A DNA stretch of 64,000 bases, from contig CM067087.1 in assembly GCA_034008185.1 (NCBI GenBank), positions 48,935,590-48,999,589 of the forward strand. Reading direction: 5' to 3'. Origin of the DNA: Gorsachius magnificus (taxonomy: Eukaryota; Chordata; Aves; Pelecaniformes; Ardeidae). The notes beneath the pieces were generated by a model. That model worked only from the letters and a program-made list of their open reading frames with translations. It had not been told where the DNA came from and ran no database searches. The stretch's first letter is position 1. Each line of letters opens with the position of its first letter. The translations under genes and the position numbers were made by a program. Positions 22,839-36,264 of this stretch are shown one piece after another.

Positions 22839-23352
22839 AAAACTGCTTCTGAATTTCCACCAGATGTTGGCTACGAGAGATGGAACGGTAGAGGGAGAAG
22901 CACAATCGTTTTCTCTCAAATGGAACTTTCTTGAGGTTGTTTTTTATTTTTTTTAAAAAAAGGAAGGGACCAACCCCTCATCATTTGCAAATGGGGAGGC
23001 TGTGCAGTTGCAGCTGAGCACGGAGTTCAGTCTCATGCACCCCTCACGTGTATTTAATCCTCTCTATTGTGTGATTATAAAATCTTAGCAGCTGCCCGGC
23101 CGGGGATGTGCTGGTTTTCATTTAACAGCAGTTACGGGTACAAACTGCTCTCAGATGCGCGGTTCCTCAAGCACAGCGTCCTCTGGGCTCAGGGAGGGTT
23201 TGTCCTGAGAACAGCCCCCCCCCGGCAGGTAAGGAGCATCCGTGTGGCTCGGTCGGCCAAGCAACCCACGGGGCAGTGTTCCTTACAACACCTAGAATTT
23301 AAGTGTGACGGTTGTTTTCTTAAGAACAGTGAGATTAATTGAGATACACAGA

Positions 23353-23368
23353 TTTTTTTTTTTTTTTT
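23353..23368. repeat. T16 homopolymer
   Basis: Uninterrupted T run. Nothing next to it suggests an inserted retroposon on either strand. Confidence 0.93.
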
Positions 23369-24524
23369 AAGAAATGAGGCTTTCTTTCCTGAAGGTAACG
23401 GCACACCGAGATTTCCAACAGAACTTTTGTTCTAGCCGGCAAGTTCTTACAGAGCGGACAAACACCCACTTGGAAGCGGAGGAGAAATGGGAATACGAGT
23501 TGTATTTGTGCAGTTTCTCTGCCTCGATTTCCCGCTCTGTGCTGGTTTTTCGGCCCTCCTCTGCTCTCACACGCGCTGTAGCATCTAAGTGCTGGTCCTG
23601 ACTGCCGAAAGCGAATTCGTGTTTATTACTGACTGAGGCGGAGCAGGATTTGAGTTTTATCCAGGAATTAAGGAATGCAGATTCTCTTGTTCCTGTTTGC
23701 TGTATTTCATGTAGCACATGATCAAATGCCGTTTCCTCGCCCTGGTGAGAAATGAGTTGTAACCTTGGAGAGATGTCCTAACTCTCCCTGCAACGTCGGC
23801 AGGACCTGGCGTACAAAATGTGAGCACCTCCATAAAGCTTCAGAGAAAAGCACTGGTGGGGAGCGTTTTGGGGTTGTATTTTACTTCAGGATCAAATTCT
23901 TACGAAGGCATTTGGAAAAAACCCAGTGATATCCAGGGTAGCTTTGGTGATTCCCCTTCCCCTCCCGCCCCCCTTTTTTTAACCCCTCGGTATGGTCGGT
24001 AAAACTGGTAACCCAGTGAGTAGAACTTAGTGGGAGGGATGCTGCTGCCTGTCAGGTTCTGTGGATTCGCAGTAATCTCTGCTGGAGCTTGGAGAAAAAC
24101 CTAAAAGTTCCACCCCACCTGATTTCCCATCCTTACTCACTCCTCTCCACGAGGGAGGAGAACCTGAAGCTGGAGAGGAACGTTACTGCTCTGGACACGG
24201 GCCAGGTCTCGCTGTGTTCGATGCAATAATGCACCAGGTAAATCAGGAATATGAAAGCACCGTAATTCATTCAGAATGCAACCATTTTCCAATGGTACCT
24301 GGACTTGATTTTTGCAAACCCTCAAGCAATTGGACTGCATGGGGTAAAATACTTTTGACTTGGAATTTTTTAGCAGTTGAGTTTAAAATTTACGTGAATT
24401 CGTGGTTGCACTCTAGCGTTTCTCAGCTGTGGATGAGCAATGATACCACGAGCTCAGGCTGTACGCTTGGAGACGCAGATGAAGTTTTGAAAGTCCCTGA
24501 GCAGGCCACAGACCGCACGTATTG

Positions 24525-24565
24525 CAGAGTCACGGAACGGTCTGGGTTGGAAGTCCAACCCCCAA
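24525..24565 (-). mobile_element. eroded CR1 3' tail remnant (antisense)
   Basis: About 40 bp resembling the antisense CR1 tail: an AGAGTCACGGAACGGTCTGG segment followed by GTTGGAAGTCCAACCCCC. Compared with a normal tail, the GGACC/TCATC section is missing between GTTGGAA and CCAACCCCC, so an internal deletion is likely. Similarity is short, and chance resemblance is possible but unlikely given the joined blocks in the right order. Confidence 0.55.
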
Positions 24566-25020
24566 AATATTAAAAGACATTTTCTGAACACGCACGAAGT
24601 CCAAAGAAATTCATAGTGAGCTCCTGGCTAATGGTAAAACACAAAGGAGTGGCTAAGTTAGGTAAATAAATAATTAATTTTTGTTTATTCACTTGACTGC
24701 ACTAATTGCTGTGACCCAGTTCTCAATCAGCCCGAGACCCCAGTGAAATTCTCCCCAGTGGTCAGGCGCTTGTTCAAATGGAAACGCCAATATTTGGATG
24801 GCGGAGCCGCGTGGGTTGGAGCAAGAGATGCGGAGGCTCCGAGTGCCCCCTTGATTACCGCTGAGCCCCCGGGGGTACGAGAGCAGCTCCTGCGCGTCCC
24901 AGGCTGCAGAGCGTGGCCGTGAGCAGAGGGCTTGCACGAGCCACCTTCTGCCAGGGTCACTGGGCCTTTTTGTCCCAAGGCCGAAAGAGGGACAGAGCTC
25001 TTTGCAGCGGTGGGGGGCTT

Positions 25021-25260
25021 GAGCAGCATCGGGTGCGTAACCGCTGCCTCCGTGACTTCACGGACACCGAGCGCTGCCGCGGGGCAGGAGGGGTTTGGTG
25101 GGAAAGTTCTGGACTGCTGCCAGCACTCCCCTCCTTCCCTGCTTGCCCAGCGGCGGCGAGGCACGTCTGGCCCGGGGAGCCCCATCCTGCGACCGGGGCG
25201 CCGGAGGGCTTAACGGGCGGCCGGAGACAGGTCCCAAATGTGGCTTCTCTCTGAGATGTC
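25021..25260. promoter_or_regulatory. CpG-rich patch
   Basis: About 21 CpG in 240 bp with GC above 60%, in two clusters around 25030-25080 and 25150-25225. Several frames are open here without domains. It is a candidate orphan island. Confidence 0.38.
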
Positions 25261-28200
25261 GTGCTCACAAGAACACCTCTAGGAGAGCGTGTCAGCCTCC
25301 GGGGATGCTCTTCTCCGAACAAAGCTCCTTTTCCCATCACTTTTCTCTCTTCTTATCCCTCGTGCTGTATTACACAGGCTGCAGGACTGCCAGCACCAAC
25401 GCTAGACGTATATTTGTTTCAGAATGTTGTTTTTCATTTATTTCAAGATCTATTTTTAAATGGCAATAGGTTAGGCTCTGCGAAACCAGTGATGCCTCTG
25501 TTTACCGAAATAGGAACAGCATTACTTAAATAGCGACTATTACGCGTGCCCTCGAGCTGGGGTGTGAGGGGTAGGTGGGGACCCCCTCGTCGCACAGGGA
25601 GGACGCGTGGCCAGGCACAGCGCCTCCTGCCGCAGAGAACGGGCAGGCCGGGTGAGAGCTTGGGCTCCATCCTTGCTTCACACGCAGGAGCGGAGGCTCT
25701 TGGGATTGGGTTACTTGTGCAAGTCCATGGCATGAAACGCGTTCCTATCTCGTGTGTTCCTGGGGGTGCCTTGACCACAAATCACCCTTCGGGCAAATTT
25801 ACCTGTCACTCTGGTAGTTACAGGAGATTTTTCTCCTGTGGCAACTCCTGCAAGTTTAAACTTGTTCTGAGCACAGTTGAGAAGGGACAAGCCGTTGCAG
25901 ATCCATGGTTAAAGCAGGGGGCACCCGGGACCACCGGCTCGCGGAGTATTTTAGGTCAGGAAAGCGGGAGGGCTTCCCTTTAGACCAACGTGATTGCACT
26001 GGAAATATTTGTTTTAGAAGTAAATCCTGTATCCCATGAACTGTTTATGTCAAGGAAATGCTCTGGTTTGAATAGAGTTTAAATTCAAAATAGAATTTTA
26101 CTTCAACTTTTTTTTAAAATGTGGAGCCAAATCCTGGCAGCTGTAGTTGGCTTGGGAACAGCGGCGTGTCGCCGAGGAGGAGTTATTGCTCATCCCTAAT
26201 GGAAGCCGCCCTGGCAGCGGGGGAAACAGGAAGGTGTATCCCCGTTTGGTAGGAGGCAACAGATCTGGTTTTGAGATGCTGCACCCGAGGTGCCGTGGGC
26301 TCCGAGGGCTAAGGGCGGTTTTGGGGGAGTTAAAGTCAGTTCTGTGGCAGGAGCGCCGTGCCGTGCCACTGTTCATTGGTGTCCTCTAGGAGCGAGAGGG
26401 GGTTTGGTCGTATTTTGCCTGGCTTGCTGTGTTGCCAGGTGCTAATCCTGCGACCTACCTTAATTCTCAGAGTTCTTTTCCTATTTTTCATTGCAGGATA
26501 ACAAGTATCTTGACTGTAATCTATTAATTGAATTGAATAAACTTGTTTCCCTAGCAGTGAGAGCATATTGTTTGCACACAGTGTCATCCCAGGCCCTCCA
26601 GCTATCGAAAGATTGCCAGATATGTTTATTAAACCCCCTGAGCTTGGAAAGAACACAGAAAACTGTCATCTAGAGCAATATGAAAGTGCCTATCTCAGCT
26701 GGGGATCTGGCTGTTATGAATAAAGGAAGAGTTTGTGGTAGAGTTTTGAGATGTAAAGAGAAAAGGCTTCCCTATGGTGCAAATGTGTTGGAACCCTCAG
26801 GCGAGAAAAAAAAAATATTGAATTGTTGCTGGCAGTACAATGTAATTATTGAGTTAGCTGCGGCGAGGGCTGCCAGCGCCCAGGCAAGGGCCTGGTGGCT
26901 TCAGCTTCGCTTTTCGCTTTTCTTTGCCCCTCAGGACAAGGCACATTTTGAATTGTGGCATTCCCCCCCCCCTTCTTCTTACCAGTAATTGAACCACAAA
27001 TATCCACGAAATTTCCAATGATTTTGCGGAGTGATGGGTCTCGTGCTTCCCGTTTTGCAGCCGCTTCCGTTCCCTTTCTGTTGCAATTGAAACACAAACT
27101 TGCCACTAAGGAAAGGCAAGGCGGAAGGAACGGTAAGCCTGCGTTCCAGATCTAAGCTGTGCTTTACTGCAGCTGGAACCTCAGACCTGCAGAGTTCTGC
27201 TTTGTTGTGCTGCCTCCTGGCTTTCCTGAGCTTGCCCCTGCTGATGTCAGGATTTCACCTGCGTGCAACGCAGCCAGAGCTGAGAAATCTAGATTGGAAT
27301 TGTCTCTGTGAAGGACGGTTGCTTCTGCTGACCTGGAATCCCATACACCTGAAGGCGTATTAGGTTAAAACGTGTCTACACCAGCAATTACTCAGCTTCT
27401 TTTTGCTTGTCATCCCACTTAGAGGCTGACATTTCCTGCAAACCAGCCATGCAAGCTCAAAGCATGCTCTTACAAAGGGAGAGAATTAGTTTCTCTTGGT
27501 CTGATGACTCCACTTGACGTTGTGGTGCTTCTTTGGGAGCTGCTGTGGTCTAGATGCTGCAAGGCACTGGAGTGTTCCTTATACTTTTTTCCCCCAACTT
27601 CCCCTCCAGAAAGTTCTTGCTGGCCATCTTGGAAAAGACACTTCTACTTCATATTAATTAAACTTACCCCCTTTGTTGTTCGTATGTGCTATGGTCTTAT
27701 TTTAGTGCTAAAATAATATTTTTTTTGAATATTTTACTTATTGGGGTTTTTTTAATGAAAAAAAACCCATCTTGTAGGTGCTGCTTTTGGCAGCCTGGGC
27801 TGCACAGACAGAATACTGGCGTACACACTCTTAATATTTAATGGTGAGAAGACACGGAAAATGTGTTGTGTAGTGAACAACAAGCGGTGAGGTAGAGCTC
27901 AGACAGGGCTGATCCGTATCTCTGGTTCCCATCAAATGCTCAAGACAATGGGGATCTTTCCATTGACTTTGGTGAGCTTCAGCCTGCATCCCATGTGTCT
28001 GTATCCAAAATATATCGTGTCATTGATTATTTATGTTGCCGTCATGCCTCGAGGCTCCAGTCCAGATCTCTGGATCCCGTTGTGCTGGGCCGTTACTGAA
28101 GCACGCAGCAAGCGCCGCTCTTAAAGCTCTTTCAACCCAAACAGAAGAGCTGTTCTGTAAACCAGCCCTTTCCTAGAGACAGCGACTGGATTCCCATGCT

Positions 28201-29220
28201 GGCACACGAGAGTGGCCTGCTTGTGCTTTTGGCCACCAGCGTTCCGTGTTACAACCCGGGCTGCTGTTGCCAGTAAGCCAAAACCAGATACGGTTGGGGT
28301 ATTTTTTATTCCTCAGCTTAAGGAAGTACTTTGTGCTTTCAGGCGCGTGCTCCTTTGCTTTCTGTAGCAGCATAGTCAGGTTTTCCTTGCTTTTCCAAGG
28401 GGAATGCAATTCCTGTGAAATTGTGGTTGTATTTGCCCTGATCTGTGAGGTTTCTGTAAAATATTTTTGGTTTTACTTGACCCTTTTCCAAGGAGGTGTA
28501 TTAAAATGTTCCTGTGGTCCCTTGTCTCCCTTGCATCCAGTAGCAGAGGTGAGCTTATTTCTTCACGTCTCCGATTGATAACTCGGAGTCACGAGATTTT
28601 AAGAATCGTGTTTTCACTGCTAACCCTGTAGAGGGGAGAAGAGGAGAAGAGATTCTGAAGTGGTTGGTTTGGCTGTGGACTGCAGCCCATGGCTTGGGTC
28701 ACATTTGGTCATGCAGAACTCAGAGAGCTTGAGCTGACTCTAGCAAGGCAAGAAGTTCAGTTGTTGGTCTTGCGTGCTGAGGGAGCGCATCCATCACTCG
28801 TTATCAGCTGACCCAAAATCCTTATGCGGGGCAAAACTACTGAAATCGTCCGCACGCGCAGCGCTCCTCACCTCTGCTCTATGCGTGGTGGTTCCCAAAC
28901 GTGGGTCCTGGGGCAGCTGCGCTGCTGGCTGCCGGGAGACCTAAATGGGAGCAAACCTCCTGTCCAGCATGAAACTCAGGCTAATTAACTGCCCAACGGC
29001 ATCGTTTGCTGGAGGAGCTGTGGGTTATCAGCCCGAAGTGGTGAAGGTCACCTGTGTTCAACCCAGCCTGTGCCTGTTGTTCACTGTTGCCAAAATTTAC
29101 CTTTTTATCCATGATGGGTTCAGGTCAGGTTCTTTGCTGATATTGGAGCCTCATGGGAAGAATTCCGTGGGTGATTTTCTTCAGGGCTGACTCCCAGGGG
29201 AGGTATTTGTTGCTTGGTTT
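25261..29220. other. gene-free unique sequence
   Basis: Mixed composition. The longest frame (145 codons, 25546-25983) has no domain. 26490-26720 is an AT-rich block with repeated ATTGAATTGAATAAA-type sequence that could be regulatory. Poly-T runs lie near 27719-27756. Confidence 0.58.
27947..27982. mobile_element. possible fragment of an ancient amniote repeat
   Basis: AATGGGGATCTTTCCATTGA followed by CTTTGGTGAGCTTCAG resembles the TCTTTCCATTGACTTCAATGGGCTT core of old bird and reptile interspersed repeats. It is too short and diverged to be firm. Confidence 0.33.
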
Positions 29221-29760
29221 CAGCCGAACCTCGGGACAGCGCCCGTTCGCCCGCCCACCAGCGTTTGCCCTCGTCCCGCTCAGAGCCCTCGCAGTGCCGT
29301 GTGTAAAACTGCCGCATTCGGCGGGTTTTCTGGCGGCTGCGGAGCCTTTCCCTTGAGCCCGCTAGCAGAGCGGGGCGTGCGGGGCCTTAGCGTGTTTTTC
29401 AGGTGATACCCCTACGTCTGTATTACCTGGGAGCGAAAGCCGGTTCGTTCTGCTTGCGAGCTGTTTGCTGGAGTTTCCCCAATTTGGAAAATCCCGTCAG
29501 TCCCCTCCTCCCCTGCCAGGGGGTACCTGCACCGCCCTGGTGACGCTGACGCCTCCTGTCGCTGCCCGTGCTCTCCACCGAGGCGGCTCTGCCCTTTAAC
29601 AGACGTCGTGCTCTAAAACACCCGGTGGTCAAAATGAAGCCGTAGGTTACTGGCGGTGCTTTACTGACCCGTACAGAGCAGCGTGAGCTCCGAAAACGCT
29701 GCGAGACAGCTTTCGCTAGGGCGGAGCGGCTTAGAGGTCCTCGTAGGTCTTGGTGAGTGT
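29221..29760. promoter_or_regulatory. CpG island, longest in the window
   Basis: About 48 CpG in 540 bp at roughly 57% GC, observed/expected about 1. A second CpG-rich patch lies 850 bp to the right (30601-30960). Such length without CpG depletion argues for germline hypomethylation, so a promoter of a coding or non-coding RNA is possible. No coding exon is recognisable in either flank. Confidence 0.5.
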
Positions 29761-30600
29761 CTCAGAAGGATTTATTGTTTTTCCACCCGGGAACTGGGCG
29801 GGAATTCTGCAGCACCATCTGTAGCTCAGGGCTTTGCTTACAAATTCAGATGTGTGTTCCAGCGTGAAGCAATCTTCAGTTTAAATAGTGCCATCCGCAG
29901 TGTTTCAGGTGATCTTTAATCTTTATATGTACATATATACGAGGTTACATGTGGATAATCTTTACTCAGCTGAAGCTGGTGGCAAAGCCCCCCCAGCTGT
30001 CGTGGAGCCCCCCCTGGCGTCCCCTTCTCTCACAAGGGCGTTTTGTGGTTTCATGGGCTGACCTGGGGGCCCTGCCTGGGCTGAGCCGCCCGGTTTAGAG
30101 CTCTCGGTGAAGGGACTTTTTGGGACAAACGTTTTCTCAATGTCAGCTTTCTTGGTTGATGTTTTAAAGTAACCAAAAGAGATTTAAGAAAAATAAAAAA
30201 TATTTTGTTTTGGAAATATGGAAACAGGAAGTTTCCACGCTGTTGGAAAAAGGAAACTCTTTAATAATAAAGAAGTTGCTGTGAAAGTGCCCCGGGTTTT
30301 TGCAGCATTCCCGTAGGCTGACGATGCAGGTCTGTCAAAGCATTTGTTACCGGCTCTCGACTGCATCCCAGAAATTACATTAGTTTTGCTTCACAAAGCT
30401 TTTCAGTTTTACTTTCAGACCTTGGAAAACGAAAAATACCACAACGTGTCATCGTTAGCGTAAGGCCACCTGCGTAATACCTGCGAAAGTCCAGTGTTTT
30501 GGGTTACAAAAAGCGAAAGGATTGCATATGTTCCTTTCAAATACTCAGCTTTCCTTCCACAAATCCCTACCCTATTTTAGGGGGTTAATTATTTATTTAT

Positions 30601-30960
30601 TTTCACGACGACGTGCTTACCTTGCGGCTGGGGGGGAGCAACCCCAGATGCTGTTCGCAGCGGAGAGGCAAGCGTAACACAAGCGAGCTCGCGTGGCTTT
30701 GCGGCGAAGCCGTTTTTCCCCAGGTCTCTCGCCCCGAATGACAGCCCGTGCTCCCCGTTACCCCTTGGCGCAGCGTTCGGCCGTTGTGATATCGTATATA
30801 TGCATTAACTAATAAAGGGATGCATCCACAACAATTATGTTCCTCTTCTGCTTGATTTAGTTGTCAGCCCGCGTTCGCGGCTGGGCAAAGCGTCCCCTTC
30901 GCAGCCCTGCCAGCCCCACCGCCTCCCCCCGCGATCTCAGCCCCGCGCAGCGGGCAGGCC
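30601..30960. promoter_or_regulatory. CpG-rich patch
   Basis: About 34 CpG in 360 bp, interrupted by an AT-rich insert around 30785-30860 that holds almost none. The two halves (30601-30785 and 30860-30960) are each dense in CpG. AT-rich DNA with TAAT and AATTG motifs follows to 31100. Confidence 0.42.
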
Positions 30961-31100
30961 AGGTGAGCTTGGCTCCCGTTCAGGTTTTGGCTGTCTCTTT
31001 ATCTGAAATTTTTAAAGGGGGACGTCAGAAGCAGTAATTGCCATAAATTACACGCTGTCTGTTGTAAATTGTGATGAGAACATAATTGAAAATTGAGCTG

Positions 31101-34100
31101 AGAGGCACTTCCTAGGGCCGCGCCACGCGGGAGCCAGAGGACAGCCTCAGCAATTTGCAGTGGGCCCGCACACTCCTTTTTTCCACCCCTCTCTCCAAAA
31201 GCGTGATTGATTCCCATGCTGCAGGATGACGCTCCCGTGTCAAGGGTTGGCCTGCGGGTCCTGGAGAGGGTTCTGGAGATGATTCTGTGGGGCTCACAGG
31301 AATAATTGAGCTGTTTCCCGTGAGTTCCATGAGCAGGATTCCAGCTCCTTCCGTTGGGAGAAGTGGAGCTTGACTGCTTGCACAGAGATGTCCCCGTTCA
31401 GACAGGGACGGTGTTCGGGGTCCCAGGTATCGTGTGCGCGCAGCCCTGGCGTATTTGTGCCCCCCTCGGGCATCACTGGGGGTGGAGATAAGTATTAGGC
31501 TTGGGGGAGGGGGAAGAGTTAATTTTACTCTCTCCCCCACCCACTTTCCCCCCCTCTCTGCCTCTCAGCTAAATAAAAATGTGAAATGCTAATGAACAAA
31601 TCGACTTAAGTAGGCATTATTATTCACCACAGAGACTCGTACCTGGAAGAGTTCGGTGACTGGGATGGTGGGTACAGGAGTCACTGCCAGGAGAGGACTA
31701 AGAGCTGAAATTGCCTTTGGCCACTAAACCCTGCTGGAGCTGGCCCGGTTTGGCGTCGTCCCCGTGCGGCCCAGGGTCACGTCTGCCAGCAAGGGAAGAG
31801 CTTGTGGATCTGAAGGCTGCGTTAAGAGGGATTCAGTGCAGCAACCCCGGCAGAGCGCTTGCTCCATCCAGAATTCACCAGCAAACATCACGGCTTCATT
31901 TGCCATTTCCTGAACAAATCCTAGCCCAGGTCCAAGCGTTGGATCTGGAAGTTTGGCCCCGTTTCATGACAGCACTTCAGTCTTACATACATTTAGGCTT
32001 TTAAAGTCCATTTTGCATTCTTTTAAGATCTGTGCATACTTGCAATATCACCCCAGAACAACTAAACCTGTGAAAACCAAAATGCCCAAATCTGTGAAAA
32101 CCAAACCGCCCTCCTGTGAGGGAACATTCGTTGTGACCTGTGATAAATGGCCTTGCTGCTGCCTCTCAGTGCCGGAGTTACGCCAAGCTGAGCGTACTCC
32201 TTTCGTACTCACGTTGTGTGTGCGCATGGCTCACGTTGTGATGGCGTTGCACGTCGCACACCTGCGTGTGTGCCCACGGCCGCTGGTGTTCAGCCTCTGG
32301 CTCCAAGGAGATTTCAATAAGCGTTTTCATTGCTGTGGGGAAAGAGCCGTTAAGCCTCCAAATCCAATTCACATTTTGAGTACTTCCCATGTCGTAGCAT
32401 TTACACTGCCATCCTCGCCTCTTGTGGGCATGGGTCTTTGATGGTATTTCCCCCGAGGGGTGAGCTTGTTGCAAAAGCCTCGGTAGCTCCTGGATAGAGA
32501 ACAAGCAGGAGCCAGGCGGGTGGCAGCTGCCTGTGTCCGGCATCCTTGAACCCTCATCCCTAGGATGGCCTTTCCCTTACGGGCCCTTGTGGAATTCCCC
32601 TGGGAGCTGACCTGGGAGAAGCCTGAAGCAGGGAGGCACGGCTCAGCATCAGGACGTGCCGTTGGACACGAACATTCCTACGCCTTCCTCCCTCTTCCCG
32701 CAGAACTAGAATTTAAGACATAATGTCTCACAGGCGGTCAGGCACACCAGGACATTTGTGTATTAGGCCTTTATGTAAATCATACAATGAGCTACTTTGC
32801 ATATTTAGAAACAGATAGTTTATTTAAAACATTCCATTCCATGGCAAAGTTCAGTCTGTGATGGAAAAGGGCCAGCCCTCCTCAAACCAAGCCTGGCCCA
32901 GCCGACTGGCTCTGGCCGAGCCTGGGGGCCGGTACCCTGGGTTAGCCAAGGGGTTTTGGGCAGCTGTGGCTCCCCATGGGTCTCGAGCTCCCTGGTGGCT
33001 ACTGCAGGGGTGCAAGAAGTGCTGGTGACTCATGTTAGGGGCCTGATAAAGGGATTGTCTTGGCTGACAGTGCTAGGGGTGCATTTGAGGGAGAGCTGGG
33101 GAACTGGATGGCTAAAAAAAAGAAGTAATTTTCATGACAAATCTATTTCTCTTTTTTTTTCTTTTTAAAAGCTGGAAATTTTTTTAGTTCTGACCTTTAT
33201 ATCCATCTCTCAGATTAACAAAAAATGCCTGGCATGTACTTTGGTGGCTTTGTGCAGGCTGCTGTGAAGAGGGCACAGCCTTGGCCAGCAACGGCATGAG
33301 TGGAGTTCCGAGCTGGTCAGACCTGACGATACCAGGGTTTGTTCATCCTGCCTGTCTGATGGTTGTTTGCAGTCATTGCGTTTTGTCACGAATTAAAATA
33401 CAGCCCCTGGGACACGGACCGACACGTTAGCATGGGGCTGAGTGCTTGGAGAGCTGTTGTGGTGCCAGCGAGGCAAGTCGGTGGGTCGCTGGGTGTAGCG
33501 TTGGGTGGTTGTTCTGCCTCTTTAGGCGCTTTGATGAAGGACACCAGCTTTTTCTTGTGATGCTCAGACATGGGCCATAGTACCAGCGTTTCAAGTTTTG
33601 CAGAAACAACTGACACAACGCTGGCACATCGTCAGTTCCGGACCAGACACCGCAAGTTGCGGGTGGGTAATTACGCCACTGAGGTACCGACAGGAAAGCA
33701 GCACTGAGCGTGTTATCCTCCGAACGTGAGATTCTTGGGGAAAGCGCGGCACTGATGGGCAAGCGATGGCCTAATTTTGAGTCAAAGTCCCAACAAGGGG
33801 GATTTGATGGTTAAAGGACTGGTCAGCACGGTATCTCTTCTGCGAGGTGTCTCCGGGGTTGAGCGCTGGTGCCATGCATGACTTGTTCTGTATTTGGTAT
33901 CGTAGCAGCTCTGGCTAGTTGTTTCCTTGAATTTGATTAGGCTCGTGGGGCTTAGCAGACAGAGGAGGAGTTAAACTGCTGTACTGGAAAACGTGGAAAT
34001 TACAGTCTTTTGTTTCAGTAAACCAATTGGTTTCTGAACAGACAGGCCCGGTCGTCGCGTCTTGAAAGCAGCACAAAGCAGACGGGATTGTGAAAAACCT

Positions 34101-36233
34101 TCGTGTCTGCAAAGAAAAAAAATCTTCCAAGGGCAACTAGAAAATACTCAAGAGGTTTCTTTTACTTTAAATGAGAGTCAACAAAAAGGTGTGGAGAAAA
34201 AAAAAGTTATTTCAATATGTTTTTTTGAATGCACACACATAGATTTCAGTCATATTTGGACAAAAGTCCTCTAGGCAGCTGAGGTTGGTGGCAGGGGACA
34301 CAGAAGGTGAAAAGAACTCTTGCTGATGTTGGAACATGGAGCAACAATCTTCAACACAAGGGTTTCAAACCAAACCAAACAGATATAAAGCTCAAAAAAA
34401 TAGTGGCACTAAAGAGGGGTGTACGGCTCCCCCTAACCAGTTACGCATGAAGTGATAAACTGGTGCAGAGGCAGGCTCGGGCAGTACTGCTGGAAACCAC
34501 ATCGCCAGGCTAGCGAGGAGAAATACATTACAGCGCGTGGCCTTGGGGAGATTCTGTAGCATCAGCACCGGGTTTAGTGTCTGCGTTCCTGAAAATTGAG
34601 GAGAGCACAGGAGAAAGAGTGAGCGAGATGCCCCAGGCCTCAGGACACAGGCTCTTCGGTTTATTAGGAAGAAGATGAGGAAGCAATTGGATGCATAGTC
34701 ACCTTTTCGGGGGGAGGACGCTGGGGTTTAGGGCTGGACTGAAGGAATCCCTCTGCCAAACCCCCACTGGAGTGCAAGAGTTTGAGGCGTGACAGCGTGC
34801 AGATGCACGAAAGGGTCCCGGGAGAGCCAAAAGCAGCAGAGGCTTCTTTGTGCTCCAGGCAGTGGTTAAAGTTCTGGGGATGCTCCAGGCGCAGACTGCT
34901 CAGGAGGGAAAGTTGGTACAAGAATCAACGGAGAGAATCAGTAGTGGGGCAAATACGGATGTCGGAAGCGAGGTTTGTGGTGTCGGCAGCGTGGGCAGCC
35001 AACCATGGGCACAGGCTCCCAAGGGAGAGGATGGGTTCTCCATCCAGGGGAGGGTATGTGAGCCAGATAATATTTGTTGGCCTCAGTGTAGAATTAACTG
35101 GATAAAGTTTTACAGTCTGTCTTATACAGTCTTTGTCCCACAAAATGGCATCTTTTGGCCTTTGGAAATCTCAGAACGGGACGTACAAACCGAGGTAGCG
35201 TGGCACGTGCCCTGGGCTGCTATCCGTTATCCCAGCCGTGATGACAAAACCCCGCCATCGCCCCAGCTGGAGGGAATCCGCTCAGCCTGGCCCTTCTCCC
35301 ACCGGGAGAGTTTTACCAATGGCTTGGGGAGCATTTTGATTGCATGTGTAACTGGGATCAACAGTCCCAACTGTATCACAGAGCATACAGTCTTTTTTTG
35401 TTTTTTGTGCAGTTTTTCAGGGCAATTTTAGGTCCTTTTGGTCCAACAGCAAGAGGCTTTTCTTGCCTTTCTGAGCTCGAACTGAGTTGCTATGAACTAC
35501 TAATAGCCCTGAGTTGCACGGTCCTGGTTTTTGACAGAGGACAGCAGTCAGGCATCCCGGGGATCTGTCCGTGTTTCCCTTCTCTCTGATCGCTGCCCTT
35601 GGCGCGTTTTCCCACCACGCCGTCTCTCAGCCTTTCCAGGCTCTGCCTGTGGCGTGCGGCGCTCACCGTACTGCTGCTCCAGTTTGGGGTGTGGAAATCG
35701 TTTCCATTTATTCCGGGAGCTTTCCTCTTTAATGGTGGGAAAAGTACTAATGGGTTACAGGTGAAAACAAGCACAATTAATGCAGGCAGGCTCATGGGGT
35801 TTGTTGGTGCTTACTACTCCTTAATCAGGTGCAATTAACACCGGCTGAGTGTTTACCCTCCATTCTCTTAATACGCCGGTAATTGACCACGATAACAAAC
35901 TTGCATCCGTGTAGGTGCGGAGGGTTTTGCCATCCAGGAGTGCACGGAGGCTGACAAAGCGCTTTGTGTGTTGTGCAGGTATTTCAAATGAGAAAGCCTG
36001 AAATAAAATGCAATCACTTCAGTGTAGGAAGACAAACAGGCCTTTAGAAATCAATGCATCTGGTGTACAACCAGCTTGAGAGTTAAATGTCTGAGGGCTG
36101 TGGCAGAAATTAAGCCTGAAAACTACAAGTTACACAGACTTGCAGGCAGCTGGACTGAATTCCTGCTTTGTTGCCGAATGCCATATGAACTTGGGTCGGG
36201 GGAATTGGTTGCTGTGTCAGTCTCCTTTCTGGT
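31101..36233. other. gene-free unique sequence
   Basis: Frames of 142 codons (31112-31540, minus), 162 codons (31953-32441, plus) and 193 codons (34850-35431, plus) are open but unrelated to any family I recognise, and no splice-linked partners were found. A 24-bp repeat pair lies at 32064. The 35760-35920 stretch is AT-rich with several AATTAA/TTAAT motifs. Confidence 0.55.
32064..32111. repeat. 24-bp imperfect tandem pair
   Basis: Two adjacent 24-bp units at 32064-32087 and 32088-32111 share a CTGTGAAAACCAAA core and differ at a few positions. The period is a multiple of 3, so one plus-strand frame shows a repeated VKTK-type peptide, but that frame has no other sign of coding. Confidence 0.85.
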
Positions 36234-36251
36234 AAAAAAAAAAAAAAAAAA
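36234..36251. repeat. A18 homopolymer beside a CR1 tail
   Basis: Run of 18 A followed by GGTGGGGGGG, ending a few bases before the CR1 fragment at 36265. CR1 does not use poly-A tails, so the run probably predates the insertion or arose by slippage. Confidence 0.93.
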
Positions 36252-36264
36252 GGTGGGGGGGAAT

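Larger units (their letters stand above)
22561..25020. other. gene-free unique sequence
   Basis: It holds T- and G-rich simple runs at 22797-22838 and 23353-23368 and the eroded CR1 at 24525. A 119-codon frame at 24214-24573 runs into that CR1 remnant and is not credible as a gene. Confidence 0.58.

Noticed and set aside
28120..28143. CTTAAAGCTCTTTCAACCCAAA, similar to the CR1 3' region
   Set aside because: It lacks the ATTCTATG octamers and upstream CR1 blocks, so it is too weak to call.
34850..35431. 193-codon plus-strand frame
   Set aside because: No recognisable domain. Its length is within what chance gives in this much sequence.
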